Assembly: GCF_001660485.1 (NCBI RefSeq)
Contig: NZ_CP013979.1
Location: 1,054,001 to 1,118,000, forward strand
Length of the DNA: 64,000 nt
Direction: 5' to 3'
Source: Agromyces aureus
Lineage (GTDB): Bacteria; Actinomycetota; Actinomycetes; Actinomycetales; Microbacteriaceae
Both the position numbers and the translations under genes were made by a program. Within the stretch, counting starts at the first letter, position 1. Each line of letters starts with the position of its first letter. Of this stretch, positions 8,381-16,836 are shown in pieces. The notes beneath the pieces were generated by a model that did not search any database, had not been told where the DNA came from, and was given only the letters and a program-made list of their open reading frames with translations.

Positions 8381-9481
8381 ATGAATCACGCAGCATCCGG
8401 CACCATCCGCCGACGACTCGTCCTGATCGGTTCGCTCACCGCAGCGGCCGCACTCGCCCTGACCGGCTGCGGGGCGTCGGGCGGCGATGCGGCAGGCGGT
8501 GCGAGCAGCGACGACGCGATCGGCGTCTCGCTGATCGTGAAGACCACGACGAACCCGTTCTTCGTCGCCATGCAGGACGGCGCGAAGGCCGCCGCCGACA
8601 AGCTCGGCGTCGAGCTCACCCTCGCGGCGGGCAAGGAGGACGGCGACGAGGACACGCAGATCCAGGCCGTCGAGAACGCGATCTCGAAGGGCGACGCGGG
8701 CATCCTGATCACGCCGAACGGCCCCGGAGTCGAAGACGCGCTGGTCAAGGCTCGCGACGCCGGCCTCTACGTCATCGCGCTCGACACGCCGCCGTCTGAC
8801 CCCGATGCGGTCGACATCACGTTCGCGACCGACAACTTCCAGGCCGGTCAGGAGATCGGCAAGTGGACCGCCGCCAAGCTCGATGGCGAGAAGGCCACCA
8901 TCGCGATGATCGATCTCTTCGACGACAAGATCGTCTCGGTCGATGTGCAGCGCGACCAGGGATTCCTCGACGGCCTCGGCATCGACACCGCCGACGACTC
9001 GGCGAACGGCGATGAGGCATCGACCGGCAGCTACAGCGGCGGCGACTACGAGATCGTCGGCAACGAGGCCTCGCAGGGAGCTGAAGACGGCGGCCGCACC
9101 GCGGCCGAGACCCTGCTCTCGAAGAACCCCGACATCAACGTCGTGTACACGATCAACGAGCCGGCCGCGTTCGGCGCCTACGAGGCCTTCAAGGCCGCCG
9201 GCAAGACCGACGACCTCATCGTCGTCTCGATCGACGGCGGTTGCGCCGGCGTCGACGCCGTCAAGGACGGCACGATCGGCGCGACCAGCCAGCAGTACCC
9301 CGTGAAGATGGCCGAGCTCGGCGTGCAGGCCATCTTCGACCTCGTCGAGACCGGCACGACCCCCGAGGTCAGCGACGGCCTCGAGTTCTTCAACACGGGT
9401 GTCGCACTCGTGACCGACGACCCGCAGGACGGCCTCGAATCCATCGACACGGCCGAGGCGGGCGACATCTGCTGGGGCTGA
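8381..9481 (+). CDS. frcB: Fructose-type ABC transporter, sugar-binding lipoprotein
   Basis: Captures a monosaccharide, most likely fructose, outside the membrane. It has 366 residues; the ATG at 8381 is preceded by AGAGGAGA, better than an earlier in-frame ATG at 8345. A lipoprotein signal ends in the lipobox ALTGC (Cys about 30). The mature part is a type I periplasmic-binding-protein fold of the RbsB/FrcB class: VSLIVKTTTNPFF at the start, ALDTPPSDPD in the middle, VSIDGGCAG and GATSQQYP late. First gene of a binding protein-permease-ATPase order, as in the Sinorhizobium frcBCA operon. Controlled by the operator at 8329. Ribose or another sugar remains possible. Confidence 0.85.
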   Translation: MNHAASGTIRRRLVLIGSLTAAAALALTGCGASGGDAAGGASSDDAIGVSLIVKTTTNPFFVAMQDGAKAAADKLGVELTLAAGKEDGDEDTQIQAVENAISKGDAGILITPNGPGVEDALVKARDAGLYVIALDTPPSDPDAVDITFATDNFQAGQEIGKWTAAKLDGEKATIAMIDLFDDKIVSVDVQRDQGFLDGLGIDTADDSANGDEASTGSYSGGDYEIVGNEASQGAEDGGRTAAETLLSKNPDINVVYTINEPAAFGAYEAFKAAGKTDDLIVVSIDGGCAGVDAVKDGTIGATSQQYPVKMAELGVQAIFDLVETGTTPEVSDGLEFFNTGVALVTDDPQDGLESIDTAEAGDICWG

Positions 9482-9517
9482 CCGTCACCAGCCGCACCAC
9501 GCGGTGATCTCGGGGGA

Positions 9518-9540
9518 GCGGATGCACCACCCGCATCCGC
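9518..9540 (+). terminator. Hairpin between binding-protein and permease genes
   Basis: GCGGATGC (9518-9525), 7-base loop, GCATCCGC (9533-9540). No T-run. Likely a partial terminator or mRNA stabiliser giving more binding protein than permease. Confidence 0.4.
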
Positions 9541-9579
9541 GCCCTCGGAGCTCATCGCACCCATGAATCGGAGACACAC

Positions 9580-10656
9580 GTGAGTCAGCACACGACCTCG
9601 TCGGCATCGTCGGCGAATCGCCCCCCAGAGAGCGAGCCGCCCACATCGGCGCTCGACCTGGCCGAGGAGTTCCTCGACCGCACCACCCCGCTCAGCCGCA
9701 TCCGGAACACGCTGCACCGATACCCGGCGATCAGCCCGGCGATCGTGCTGGCGCTCTCGATCATCGTCTTCGGCATTCTCAACGAGCGCTTCCTCGCCCC
9801 GGCGAACCTCTCGCTGATCACGCAGCAGGTCGCCGTGGTCGGAACACTCGCCGTCGCGCAGACCCTCATCATCCTCACCGCCGGTATCGACCTCTCGGTC
9901 GGCGCGGTCATGGTGCTGAGCTCGATGGTGATGGCGCAGACGAGCGTGCAGCTCGGTCTCCCTGGGTGGCTCGCGCTCATCCTGGGACTCATCGTCGGAC
10001 TCGCGGCCGGCGCGTTCAACGGCTTCCTCGTCACCCGTCTGAAGCTGCCGCCGTTCATCGTGACCCTCGGCACGCTCAGCATCTTCGTCGCGCTCACCCT
10101 GCTGTACTCGGGCGGTTCCACCGTCCGCGGTGCGGAGATGCCTGAACTGCTCACCTCGATGGGCGCCACCTTCAACATCGGCGGCGTGAACTTCACCGTC
10201 GGCGTGCTGATGATGCTGCTGCTCTACGTGGTGGTCGCCCTGATCCTCGCCAAGACGGCCTGGGGCCGGCACGTCTACGCGGTCGGCGACGACCCCGAGG
10301 CCGCGCGCCTCGCCGGCATCAGCGTCAACCGGGTGCTCATGAGCGTCTACCTCGCGGCGGGCGCGATCCTCGCCCTCGGCGCGTGGATCCAGATCGGTCG
10401 CACGAACGCCGCGTCGCCCAACGCGGGCGCAGAACTCAACCTCGACTCGATCACCGCCGTCGTCATCGGCGGAACGAGCCTCTTCGGCGGTCGCGGCACC
10501 GTCTGGGGCACCCTCCTCGGCGCGCTGATCGTCGGCGTGTTCCGCAACGGCCTGTCGCTTGCCGGGCTCGACGTGCTCTGGCAGACCTTCGCCGTCGGCG
10601 TGCTCATCATCGTCGCCGTCTCGGTCGACCAGTGGATTCGAAAGGTACGCAAATGA
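9580..10656 (+). CDS. frcC: Fructose-type ABC transporter permease
   Basis: Membrane channel of the importer, 358 residues, GTG start. A soluble N-terminal stretch of about 50 residues precedes roughly eight to ten hydrophobic helices. The segments LTAGIDLSVGAVM and GRHVYAVGDDPEAARLAGI are typical of the RbsC/XylH/FrcC permease family (BPD_transp_2). The end holds SITAVVIGGTSLFGGRGT, the conserved ATPase-facing loop. It overlaps the ATPase gene by 4 bases (ATGA). Confidence 0.87.
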   Translation: MSQHTTSSASSANRPPESEPPTSALDLAEEFLDRTTPLSRIRNTLHRYPAISPAIVLALSIIVFGILNERFLAPANLSLITQQVAVVGTLAVAQTLIILTAGIDLSVGAVMVLSSMVMAQTSVQLGLPGWLALILGLIVGLAAGAFNGFLVTRLKLPPFIVTLGTLSIFVALTLLYSGGSTVRGAEMPELLTSMGATFNIGGVNFTVGVLMMLLLYVVVALILAKTAWGRHVYAVGDDPEAARLAGISVNRVLMSVYLAAGAILALGAWIQIGRTNAASPNAGAELNLDSITAVVIGGTSLFGGRGTVWGTLLGALIVGVFRNGLSLAGLDVLWQTFAVGVLIIVAVSVDQWIRKVRK

Positions 10657-11465
10657 CCACCGCAACGGATGCCGCGGGCCAGGCGCCCGCCGCCGGCCCG
10701 GCAGAGACCCGCACCCCGATCCTGCGCGCACGCCGACTCGTCAAGACGTTCGGCCGGGTCGTCGGCCTCGACGGGGTGAGCCTCGAGCTCTACCCAGGCG
10801 AGGTGCTCGCGATCATCGGCGACAACGGCGCCGGCAAGTCGACGCTCATCAAGTGCCTCACGGGCGCCGAGATTCCCGACGAGGGCGAGATCTTCCTCGA
10901 CGAGAATCCGGTGCACTTCAAGCGCCCGCAGGACGCCCGGGCGGCCGGCATCGAGACGGTCTACCAGAACCTCGCGGTCTCGCCCGCGCTCGACGTGGCC
11001 GCGAACCTGTTCCTCGGTCGCGAGGTGCGCAAGCGCGGCATCCTCGGCTCGGTGTTCCGCGTCGTCGACCAGAAGGGCATGCGCGAGAAGGCCCGCAACG
11101 AGCTGACGGCGCTCGGCATCTCGACCCTGCAGGACGTCACGGTGCCGGTCGAGAACCTCTCGGGTGGGCAACGCCAGGCGGTCGCGGTCGCCCGGGCGGC
11201 GGCGTTCGGGTCGAAGGTCGTCGTGCTCGATGAGCCGACCGCCGCGCTCGGCGTGCGGGAGTCGAACCAGGTGCTCGAGCTCATCAGGAACCTGCGCGAT
11301 CGGGGCATCCCGGTCATCCTCATCTCGCACAACATGCCGCACGTGTTCGACGTGGCCGATCGCATCCACATCCAGCGCCTCGGCAAGCGTGCGGCGACCA
11401 TCACGCCGCAGACGCACTCGATGACCGATGCCGTCGCCATCATGACCGGAGCCGCCACTGCGTGA
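10653..11465 (+). CDS. frcA: Fructose-type ABC transporter ATPase, single domain
   Basis: Powers the importer. It has 270 residues with one nucleotide-binding domain: Walker A GDNGAGKS, the Q-loop in ETVYQNLA, signature LSGGQRQ, Walker B VVVLDEPTA, and the switch His in ILISHN. Ribose, xylose and arabinose importers of this class usually have a fused double ATPase of about 500 residues; the single domain matches FrcA of the fructose system, which supports the substrate call. The start is the ATG overlapping the permease stop. Confidence 0.88.
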   Translation: MTTATDAAGQAPAAGPAETRTPILRARRLVKTFGRVVGLDGVSLELYPGEVLAIIGDNGAGKSTLIKCLTGAEIPDEGEIFLDENPVHFKRPQDARAAGIETVYQNLAVSPALDVAANLFLGREVRKRGILGSVFRVVDQKGMREKARNELTALGISTLQDVTVPVENLSGGQRQAVAVARAAAFGSKVVVLDEPTAALGVRESNQVLELIRNLRDRGIPVILISHNMPHVFDVADRIHIQRLGKRAATITPQTHSMTDAVAIMTGAATA

Positions 11466-11489
11466 GTTCGCGTTCATGACGCCAGCAGG

Positions 11490-11570
11490 CCGAGGGGGAG
11501 TGAGATCGCCTCCCCCTCGGTCTTCGCCGTGTCCGAGCGGATGTCGCCTCCCTCCGGTTCCGCCGGAGGG
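11490..11570 (+). terminator. Two hairpins ending the frcBCA operon
   Basis: First stem CCGAGGGGGAG / CTCCCCCTCGG at 11490-11520 with a 9-base loop. A second, CCCTCCGG / CCGGAGGG, is at 11550-11570. Confidence 0.75.
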
Positions 11571-11637
11571 ACGGCGTTCCACTCATGACCGACGCGGCAT
11601 CGTCAGGGCTGCGGCGGCGCCTGCGCCAGCTCGAGCG

Positions 11638-11820
11638 TCAGCGCTGCGGTTGCGGCTCCGGTCTCGGCCGCGCTCGAGCGACATCGAGAGGCTCGAACCC
11701 GTCGCAGGCGCACTTGCTCCACCGGCCGTATCGGAACTCGTCGGTGCGGCAGGGGCCGTCGTGCTCGGCTCGCTCGTGCGTGCATCGCGAGCATTCCAGG
11801 GTGTCGTGCGAGTGCATCAT
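11638..11820 (-). CDS. Small Cys-rich protein, possible zinc-binding
   Basis: It has 60 residues. The start at 11820 is preceded by GGAG at a good distance (GGAGACGAA then ATGATG), better than the longer frame to 11877. Four to five cysteines with histidines are arranged as ECSRCTHERAEHDGPC and then KCAC, suggesting a metal-binding knuckle. No signal or membrane segment. The tail is Arg/Pro-rich. I recognise no family; actinobacterial small proteins with this C-x-x-C, H, G-P-C, C-x-C spacing are known only as hypothetical. The 14-base operator at 11912 lies 92 bases upstream. Confidence 0.5.
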   Translation of the reverse strand: MMHSHDTLECSRCTHERAEHDGPCRTDEFRYGRWSKCACDGFEPLDVARARPRPEPQPQR

Positions 11821-11911
11821 TTCGTCTCCGATCCGTGTGCCGTCGTTCGTTCCCGAATGCACCGGAAGGGGCGTCATCGACCGCTCCGCGTCCTTGGGGC
11901 GACAGCGTAAC

Positions 11912-11925
11912 TGACATCGATGTCA
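11912..11925. promoter_or_regulatory. Fourth copy of the fructan LacI operator
   Basis: TGACATCGATGTCA, identical to the site at 8250. It lies 28 bases upstream of the -35 of the second fructan operon and between that operon and the small Cys-rich gene. It suggests that the first regulator also acts here. Confidence 0.72.
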
Positions 11926-11945
11926 ACTTTCTGCCGAAGCTTTGA

Positions 11946-11957
11946 TTAACCGCTTGA
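11946..11957. promoter_or_regulatory. Operator O1 of the second fructan operon
   Basis: TTAACCGCTTGA, an almost perfect TTAAnCGnTTAA palindrome. It overlaps the -35 (TTGACC, 11954-11959). Confidence 0.6.
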
Positions 11958-11982
11958 CCATGCCTGAATCGGCGGTTATTGT
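11954..11982 (+). promoter_or_regulatory. Promoter of the second fructan operon
   Basis: TTGACC (11954-11959), 17-base spacer, TATTGT (11977-11982). Transcription would start near 11989, only about 15 bases before the first ATG, so the mRNA is nearly leaderless. Operators flank the promoter on both sides. Confidence 0.65.
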
Positions 11983-11987
11983 TCTGG

Positions 11988-11999
11988 ATAACCGCTTAA
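11988..11999. promoter_or_regulatory. Operator O2 of the second fructan operon
   Basis: ATAACCGCTTAA, a second TTAAnCGnTTAA-type site 42 bases (four helical turns) after O1, at the predicted transcription start. The cognate repressor is inferred to be the LacI protein at 16833-17852. Confidence 0.62.
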
Positions 12000-12003
12000 C
12001 CAC

Positions 12004-13527
12004 ATGAAGGTGATGATGAACCAACGAGGGTTTTACCAGCCGAACGGCGCCTGGATCGGCGACCTGATCCCGTGGCAGGAAGGCGGGGTGTTCCACCTCT
12101 TCTACCTGCACGAGACGCGTCGCACGCCGAAGGAGGGCATGCCGTGGCGGCGGGTCACCACTCGCAACCTGGTCGACTTCACCGAGGCCGGCGAGGCCAT
12201 CTCGTCGGGCGGCCCCGAGGCCGACGACTTCAACGTCTACACGGGCAGCATCGTGCTCGCGGCCGATGGCACGCACCACGCCTTCTACACCGGCCAGAAC
12301 CCGACGAAGACCGGCGACGACGGGCTCGCGCTGCAGCTGGTCATGCACGCGACCAGCGTCGACGGCATGAACTTGTGGCAGCGGCATCCGTCGCACACCT
12401 TCGGGGCGACCGCCGGCTACGAGACGGCCGACTGGCGCGACCCGTTCGTCTTCTGGGACGACGAGGCGCAGCTCTGGCGCATGCTCATCACAGCCCGCCA
12501 CACCGACGGCCCCGCCCGGCGCCGCGGCGTCATCGCGCAGTGCACCTCGACCGACCTCACGACGTGGGAGGCCGCGGCGCCGTTCTGGGACCCGTGCCGC
12601 TACATCGCACACGAGTGCCCCGAGGTCTTCCGCATCGGCGACTGGTGGTACCTCGTCTCGTCGGAGTTCAGCGATGCCTTCACGACCAGGTACCGGATGT
12701 CGCGCAACCTGCAGGGCCCCTGGATCGCGCCCGAGTTCGACTCGATCGACGGCCGCGCCTTCTACGCCGCGAAGTCGGCCGAGCGCGACGGACGGCGGCT
12801 GTTCTTCGGCTGGATCGCCTCCCGTGAGGGCGCGCAGGACGACGGCGCCTGGCAGTGGGCCGGCACGATGTCGGTGCTCGAGGCCGAGCAGCGCGCCGAC
12901 GGCACGCTCGCCTTCCACCCTGCCGACGAACTCCGCGAGACCTTCTCTGAGGCCGCCTTCGTGCGGCCCGGCGACGCGATCGCGAGCGGCACCCTGCTCT
13001 CCGCACCCGACGGGTACCGCGACATCCTGACCGCCGAAGACGCCCCGTCGTCCTTCCGGCTCCGTGCCCGCCTCGACATCGCCAAGGGCACGACCGAGGC
13101 CGGCGTGCTGCTGCGGGCGAGCGCCGACGGCGACGAGGGATACGTGCTCCGGCTCGAGCCCAAGCGCGGGCGCCTCGTCTTCGATCGCTGGCCGCGCCGG
13201 TCGACCGGCACCGAGCAGTGGCAGATCTCGGGCGACGTGCCCTTCGCCGTCGAGCTCGAACGTCCATGCCGACTCGAACCCGGCGAGCACGAGCTCGAGG
13301 TGATCGTCGATGGCGACCTCTGCGTCGCCACCGTCGACAACGCGACCGTGCTCAGCACCAGACTCTACGACCGACCGAGCGGCCGGGTCGGCATCTTCGT
13401 CGGCGAGGGCACCGCAACGGTCGCCGAGTTCTCGGTGTTCGCCCGCGATGAGCCCGAGCCCGAGGCATCCGTCGTCGAAGCAGCATCGCTCGACGCCGCC
13501 GACGACCTCGTCACCGCCACGACCTAG
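12004..13527 (+). CDS. Divergent cytoplasmic GH32-type fructosidase
   Basis: Probable hydrolase of imported fructosides. It has 507 residues with no signal peptide. It keeps the GH-J catalytic layout in altered form. The usual WMNDPNG is replaced by GAWIGD (Asp20 as nucleophile), while WRDP 144-147 (Asp146) and HECPE (Glu204 as acid/base) are intact. The C-terminal half (about 330-470) is a beta-sandwich like the GH32 C-domain. First gene of an operon with a binding protein, two permeases and LacI. The ATG at 12004 sits 15 bases after the predicted transcript start; ATG at 12016, preceded by AAGG, is an alternative. The substrate is unknown; an unusual fructoside or difructose compound would fit the changed first motif, which is inference. 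Confidence 0.75.
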   Translation: MKVMMNQRGFYQPNGAWIGDLIPWQEGGVFHLFYLHETRRTPKEGMPWRRVTTRNLVDFTEAGEAISSGGPEADDFNVYTGSIVLAADGTHHAFYTGQNPTKTGDDGLALQLVMHATSVDGMNLWQRHPSHTFGATAGYETADWRDPFVFWDDEAQLWRMLITARHTDGPARRRGVIAQCTSTDLTTWEAAAPFWDPCRYIAHECPEVFRIGDWWYLVSSEFSDAFTTRYRMSRNLQGPWIAPEFDSIDGRAFYAAKSAERDGRRLFFGWIASREGAQDDGAWQWAGTMSVLEAEQRADGTLAFHPADELRETFSEAAFVRPGDAIASGTLLSAPDGYRDILTAEDAPSSFRLRARLDIAKGTTEAGVLLRASADGDEGYVLRLEPKRGRLVFDRWPRRSTGTEQWQISGDVPFAVELERPCRLEPGEHELEVIVDGDLCVATVDNATVLSTRLYDRPSGRVGIFVGEGTATVAEFSVFARDEPEPEASVVEAASLDAADDLVTATT

Positions 13528-13596
13528 TCCTTCCACCACCCGCACCACAGCACCGCACCACCACCCCCTGCAGATCGATCAAAGGAGATTCCGACC

Positions 13597-14943
13597 ATGA
13601 CCACCACGAAGCGCAGACGAGCGTTCCTCGCCGCTGCCGCCACCGCAGCCGCAGCAGCCCTCGCGCTCTCGGGTTGCGCGGGCGCGGCGAGCAGCGCCGA
13701 CCCGACCGACGTCGACCCGAAGGGCGACCTCGTGCCCCGCGAGATCTCGTGGCTGCTCTCGCGGCCGGCCGACGGCGGCGTGATCACGGCGATGGAGCAG
13801 ATCGCCGACGAGTACGCCGACGAGCACCCGGGCTTCTCGCTCAACCTCATCACGACGCCCGACCGCCCCTCCTACATCCAGAAGTACGAGACGCTCGCGG
13901 CCGCGAAGAAGCTGCCCGAGCTGTTCGACACGGATGCCACGCCCTTCGCGCAGAAGCTCGCGGGCCAGGGACAGATGGTCGACGTCGACCTCCTGCTCGA
14001 CGACCTCGGCCTCTCCGACGAGTACCGCGAGGCGGCCCTCAACTACCAGCGCTTCGACGACGGTTCCCTCTACATGGTGCCGTTCGAGTTCCAGCTCGAG
14101 TTCTTCTGGTACAACAAGGCCCTGCTCGCCGACGCGGGCGTCGAGGTGCCGGCCACGCTCGACGACTTCCCGGCGATGTGCGAGGCGCTCCGCGAGAACG
14201 GCATCACGCCCATCGCCCTCGACGGGCAGGACCAGTGGCCGCTCGAGCGGTACATGGCCTACTACCCGTTCCGGCTGGCCGGACCCGAGTACGTGCAGCA
14301 GCTGAAGAACGGCGACGCCTCGTTCGCCGACCCTGCGGGCAAGGCTGCCGCCGAGTGGCTGTCCGAGCTTGGACAGGCCGGATGCTTCCAGGAAGGCTTC
14401 TCGTCGACGGGCTACGCCGACGCGCAGGCGCTCTTCACCTCGGGCAAGGCCGCCGTGTACAACATCGGCACGTGGGAGCTCGGCAACCTCGCGACCGATG
14501 CGCTCGACCCCGCCGTGCGCGACGACGTCGACTACTTCACGCTGCCGACCATCGACGGCGCGGTGACGAACGACAATGAGTTCGTGACGCCGTCGGGCAT
14601 CGGCATGGCCGTGAACGCGCAGACGTACGACCCGCTCGTGCGCGACTTCCTCGCGTTCGCGCTCGATCGCTACCCCGAGGTCTACGCGGCCACCGGCGCG
14701 CTCTCGCCGACCACCAACGTCGAGACCACGATCCCCGACAACGCGACCGACCTGTACTCCCGCGCCGTCGAGCAGGCGAACGACGTCGGCCCGAAGATCG
14801 CGATGCCGTGGGACACGCAGCTCGACCCGGCGACCAACACCCGCCTCCAGCAGGAGCTGACGCTCCTGGTGCAGGGCGACATCACACCCGACGAGTTCAT
14901 CGAGACGATGGATGCCGCCCTCGCGGAGAACGTCAATGGCTGA
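13597..14943 (+). CDS. Sugar ABC transporter, family 1 binding lipoprotein (oligofructoside candidate)
   Basis: It has 448 residues, preceded by AAAGGAGATT. A lipoprotein signal ends at the lipobox ALSGC (Cys about 28). It has the MalE/UgpB-type layout: a DRPSYIQKYETLAAAKKLPELF segment early in the mature domain, FFWYNKALLADAGVEVPAT in the hinge region, and GMAVNAQTYDPLVRDFLAFAL late. Binds an oligosaccharide for the two permeases that follow; its stop overlaps the next start by 8 bases. The substrate is inferred as a fructooligosaccharide because GH32 genes flank the transporter. Confidence 0.85.
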   Translation: MTTTKRRRAFLAAAATAAAAALALSGCAGAASSADPTDVDPKGDLVPREISWLLSRPADGGVITAMEQIADEYADEHPGFSLNLITTPDRPSYIQKYETLAAAKKLPELFDTDATPFAQKLAGQGQMVDVDLLLDDLGLSDEYREAALNYQRFDDGSLYMVPFEFQLEFFWYNKALLADAGVEVPATLDDFPAMCEALRENGITPIALDGQDQWPLERYMAYYPFRLAGPEYVQQLKNGDASFADPAGKAAAEWLSELGQAGCFQEGFSSTGYADAQALFTSGKAAVYNIGTWELGNLATDALDPAVRDDVDYFTLPTIDGAVTNDNEFVTPSGIGMAVNAQTYDPLVRDFLAFALDRYPEVYAATGALSPTTNVETTIPDNATDLYSRAVEQANDVGPKIAMPWDTQLDPATNTRLQQELTLLVQGDITPDEFIETMDAALAENVNG

Positions 14944-15898
14944 CACGGTCACCACTGCTGGGGTGGGTACGGCGAAGCCGCGTCCGCCCCGGCGGCGCCG
15001 CCCGATGTCGACGTCGATGCTGCCGCGTCGATCGAAGCTGTCGGTGTTGGTGTTCCTCGTTCCTCCGCTGCTGCTCTACGGCGTGGCTGTGCTGCTGCCC
15101 ATCGTGCAGTCGCTGTTCCTCAGCGTGTTCCGCTGGGATGGCATCACCGACATGGTCTTCGTCGGCTTCGACAACTACGCGAAGATGCTCACCCGCGACG
15201 ATGTCTTCTGGACCGCGTTCGGCAACGCGCTCGGCTATCTCGCGATCTGCCTCGTGCTGCAGCTCGGCGGTGCGCTGATCGTCGCCGGCCTGCTCACGGC
15301 CCTCCCGCGGGCACGCGAGCTCGTGAAGACGGTCTACCTGCTCCCGGCGATCATCTCGACGGTCGCGATCGCGTTTCTGTTCCAGCGCATCTACTCGCTC
15401 GAACCGGTCGGCCTGCTGAACCAGATCCTCGCGTGGGTCGGGCTCGAGAACCTCCAGAACGCCTGGCTCTCCGACGTGGACACCGTGCTGGCCGCGGTGT
15501 CGATCCCCGAGGGATGGCGCTTCACGGGCCTCTACATGCTCATCATCTACGCGGCCCTCATCGCCGTGCCCCGTGAGCTCGAAGAGGCGGCCCGCCTCGA
15601 CGGCGCCTCGTGGTGGCAGGTGTTCTGGCGCATCCGCTTCCCGTACATCCGCCCGGTGTGGATCACGACCACGATCATGGCGACGACCTTCGCCCTGCGA
15701 GGCTTCGACATCCCGTACCTGCTCACCAACGGCGGGCCCGGCCAGTCCTCCGAGCTGCTCACGACCTACATGTACAAGACCGCGTTCGTGCACACCGACT
15801 ACGGCTACGCCAGCGCGATCTCCGTCTTCATCGTCGTCGAGTGCCTCATCGCCGTCGGCCTCATCTTCCTGCTCCTTCGCCGAAGGGATGACTCATGA
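14936..15898 (+). CDS. Sugar ABC transporter permease (MalF type)
   Basis: It has 320 residues with a Pro/Arg-rich cytosolic N-terminus and then six hydrophobic helices. The EAA loop reads EELEEAARLDGASWWQVFWR-like (EEAARLDGA), which contacts the ATPase. The start is the ATG overlapping the binding-protein stop, and its own stop overlaps the next ATG (ATGA). No ATPase gene is in the operon, so a shared MsmK/MalK-type ATPase elsewhere must serve. Confidence 0.88.
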   Translation: MADTVTTAGVGTAKPRPPRRRRPMSTSMLPRRSKLSVLVFLVPPLLLYGVAVLLPIVQSLFLSVFRWDGITDMVFVGFDNYAKMLTRDDVFWTAFGNALGYLAICLVLQLGGALIVAGLLTALPRARELVKTVYLLPAIISTVAIAFLFQRIYSLEPVGLLNQILAWVGLENLQNAWLSDVDTVLAAVSIPEGWRFTGLYMLIIYAALIAVPRELEEAARLDGASWWQVFWRIRFPYIRPVWITTTIMATTFALRGFDIPYLLTNGGPGQSSELLTTYMYKTAFVHTDYGYASAISVFIVVECLIAVGLIFLLLRRRDDS

Positions 15899-16836
15899 CC
15901 GCCCCCGTGCTCACGCCGGCCGCGTCGCCCACCCAGCCCGAACCGCGGCAGCCGCGGCCGCCGCGTCCGGCGAGGCCCGCAGGGCGACGCATCCGCTCGC
16001 TCTCGCCTCGGCTGAGGGTGCAGCGCACCATCTTGACGGTGACGATCGTGCTCATCGTGATCGTGCAGGTGTACCCGCTCGTCTGGCTGTTCCTCACGAG
16101 CTTCCGCACGGCGTCGGACTTCGCCGGCGGCAACGCCTTCGCGCTGCCGTCGGAGTGGACGCTCGACAACTATGCGCGGGCGTTCGCCACGGGCAACCTG
16201 TGGCTGAACATCCTGAACAGCCTCATCGTCACCCTCGGTGCGAGCGTGCTCATCGTGGTCGCGGGCATGATGGCCGCGTACGCGCTGGAGGTGCTGGGCT
16301 TCCGGTTCAGCGGGCTGGTGAAGGCGCTGTTCCTGCTCGGCATCATCGTGCCGGTGCAGATCGCGCTCGTGCCGCTCTTCATCGACTACTCGCAGATCGG
16401 GTTGCTCGACACTCACCTGTCGATGATCATCCCGCTGGCGGCGTTCGCGCTGCCGATGTCGATCTACCTGTTCTCGTCGTTCTACGAGTACATCCCGCGC
16501 GAGATGTACGAGGCCGCGTCGATCGACGGTGCGGGCCCGTACCGGATCTTCGGCCAGATCACGTTCCCGCTGTCGGCCAATACGATCATCACGGTGGTGC
16601 TGGTGAACAGCATCTTCATCTGGAACGACTTCATCTTCGCGAACACCTTCGTGCTGTCCGACGGGCTCAAGACGATCCCGCTCGGCCTGCAGAACTACAT
16701 CGGAGCGATGGGCAACACCGACTGGACAGCGACGTTCGCCGCCGTCTGCGTGACGGTGACGCCGCTGCTCCTGGTCTTCCTCGTCTTGAACAAGGCCATG
16801 ATCAACGGACTCGAGAGCGGGGCAACCAAGGGATGA
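15895..16836 (+). CDS. Sugar ABC transporter permease (MalG type)
   Basis: It has 313 residues with a proline-rich N-terminus, then six membrane helices. The EAA loop is MYEAASIDGAGPYRIF and the MalG-like end reads KAMINGLESGATKG. Coupled by 4-base overlaps to the permease before it and the LacI gene after it. Confidence 0.88.
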   Translation: MTAPVLTPAASPTQPEPRQPRPPRPARPAGRRIRSLSPRLRVQRTILTVTIVLIVIVQVYPLVWLFLTSFRTASDFAGGNAFALPSEWTLDNYARAFATGNLWLNILNSLIVTLGASVLIVVAGMMAAYALEVLGFRFSGLVKALFLLGIIVPVQIALVPLFIDYSQIGLLDTHLSMIIPLAAFALPMSIYLFSSFYEYIPREMYEAASIDGAGPYRIFGQITFPLSANTIITVVLVNSIFIWNDFIFANTFVLSDGLKTIPLGLQNYIGAMGNTDWTATFAAVCVTVTPLLLVFLVLNKAMINGLESGATKG

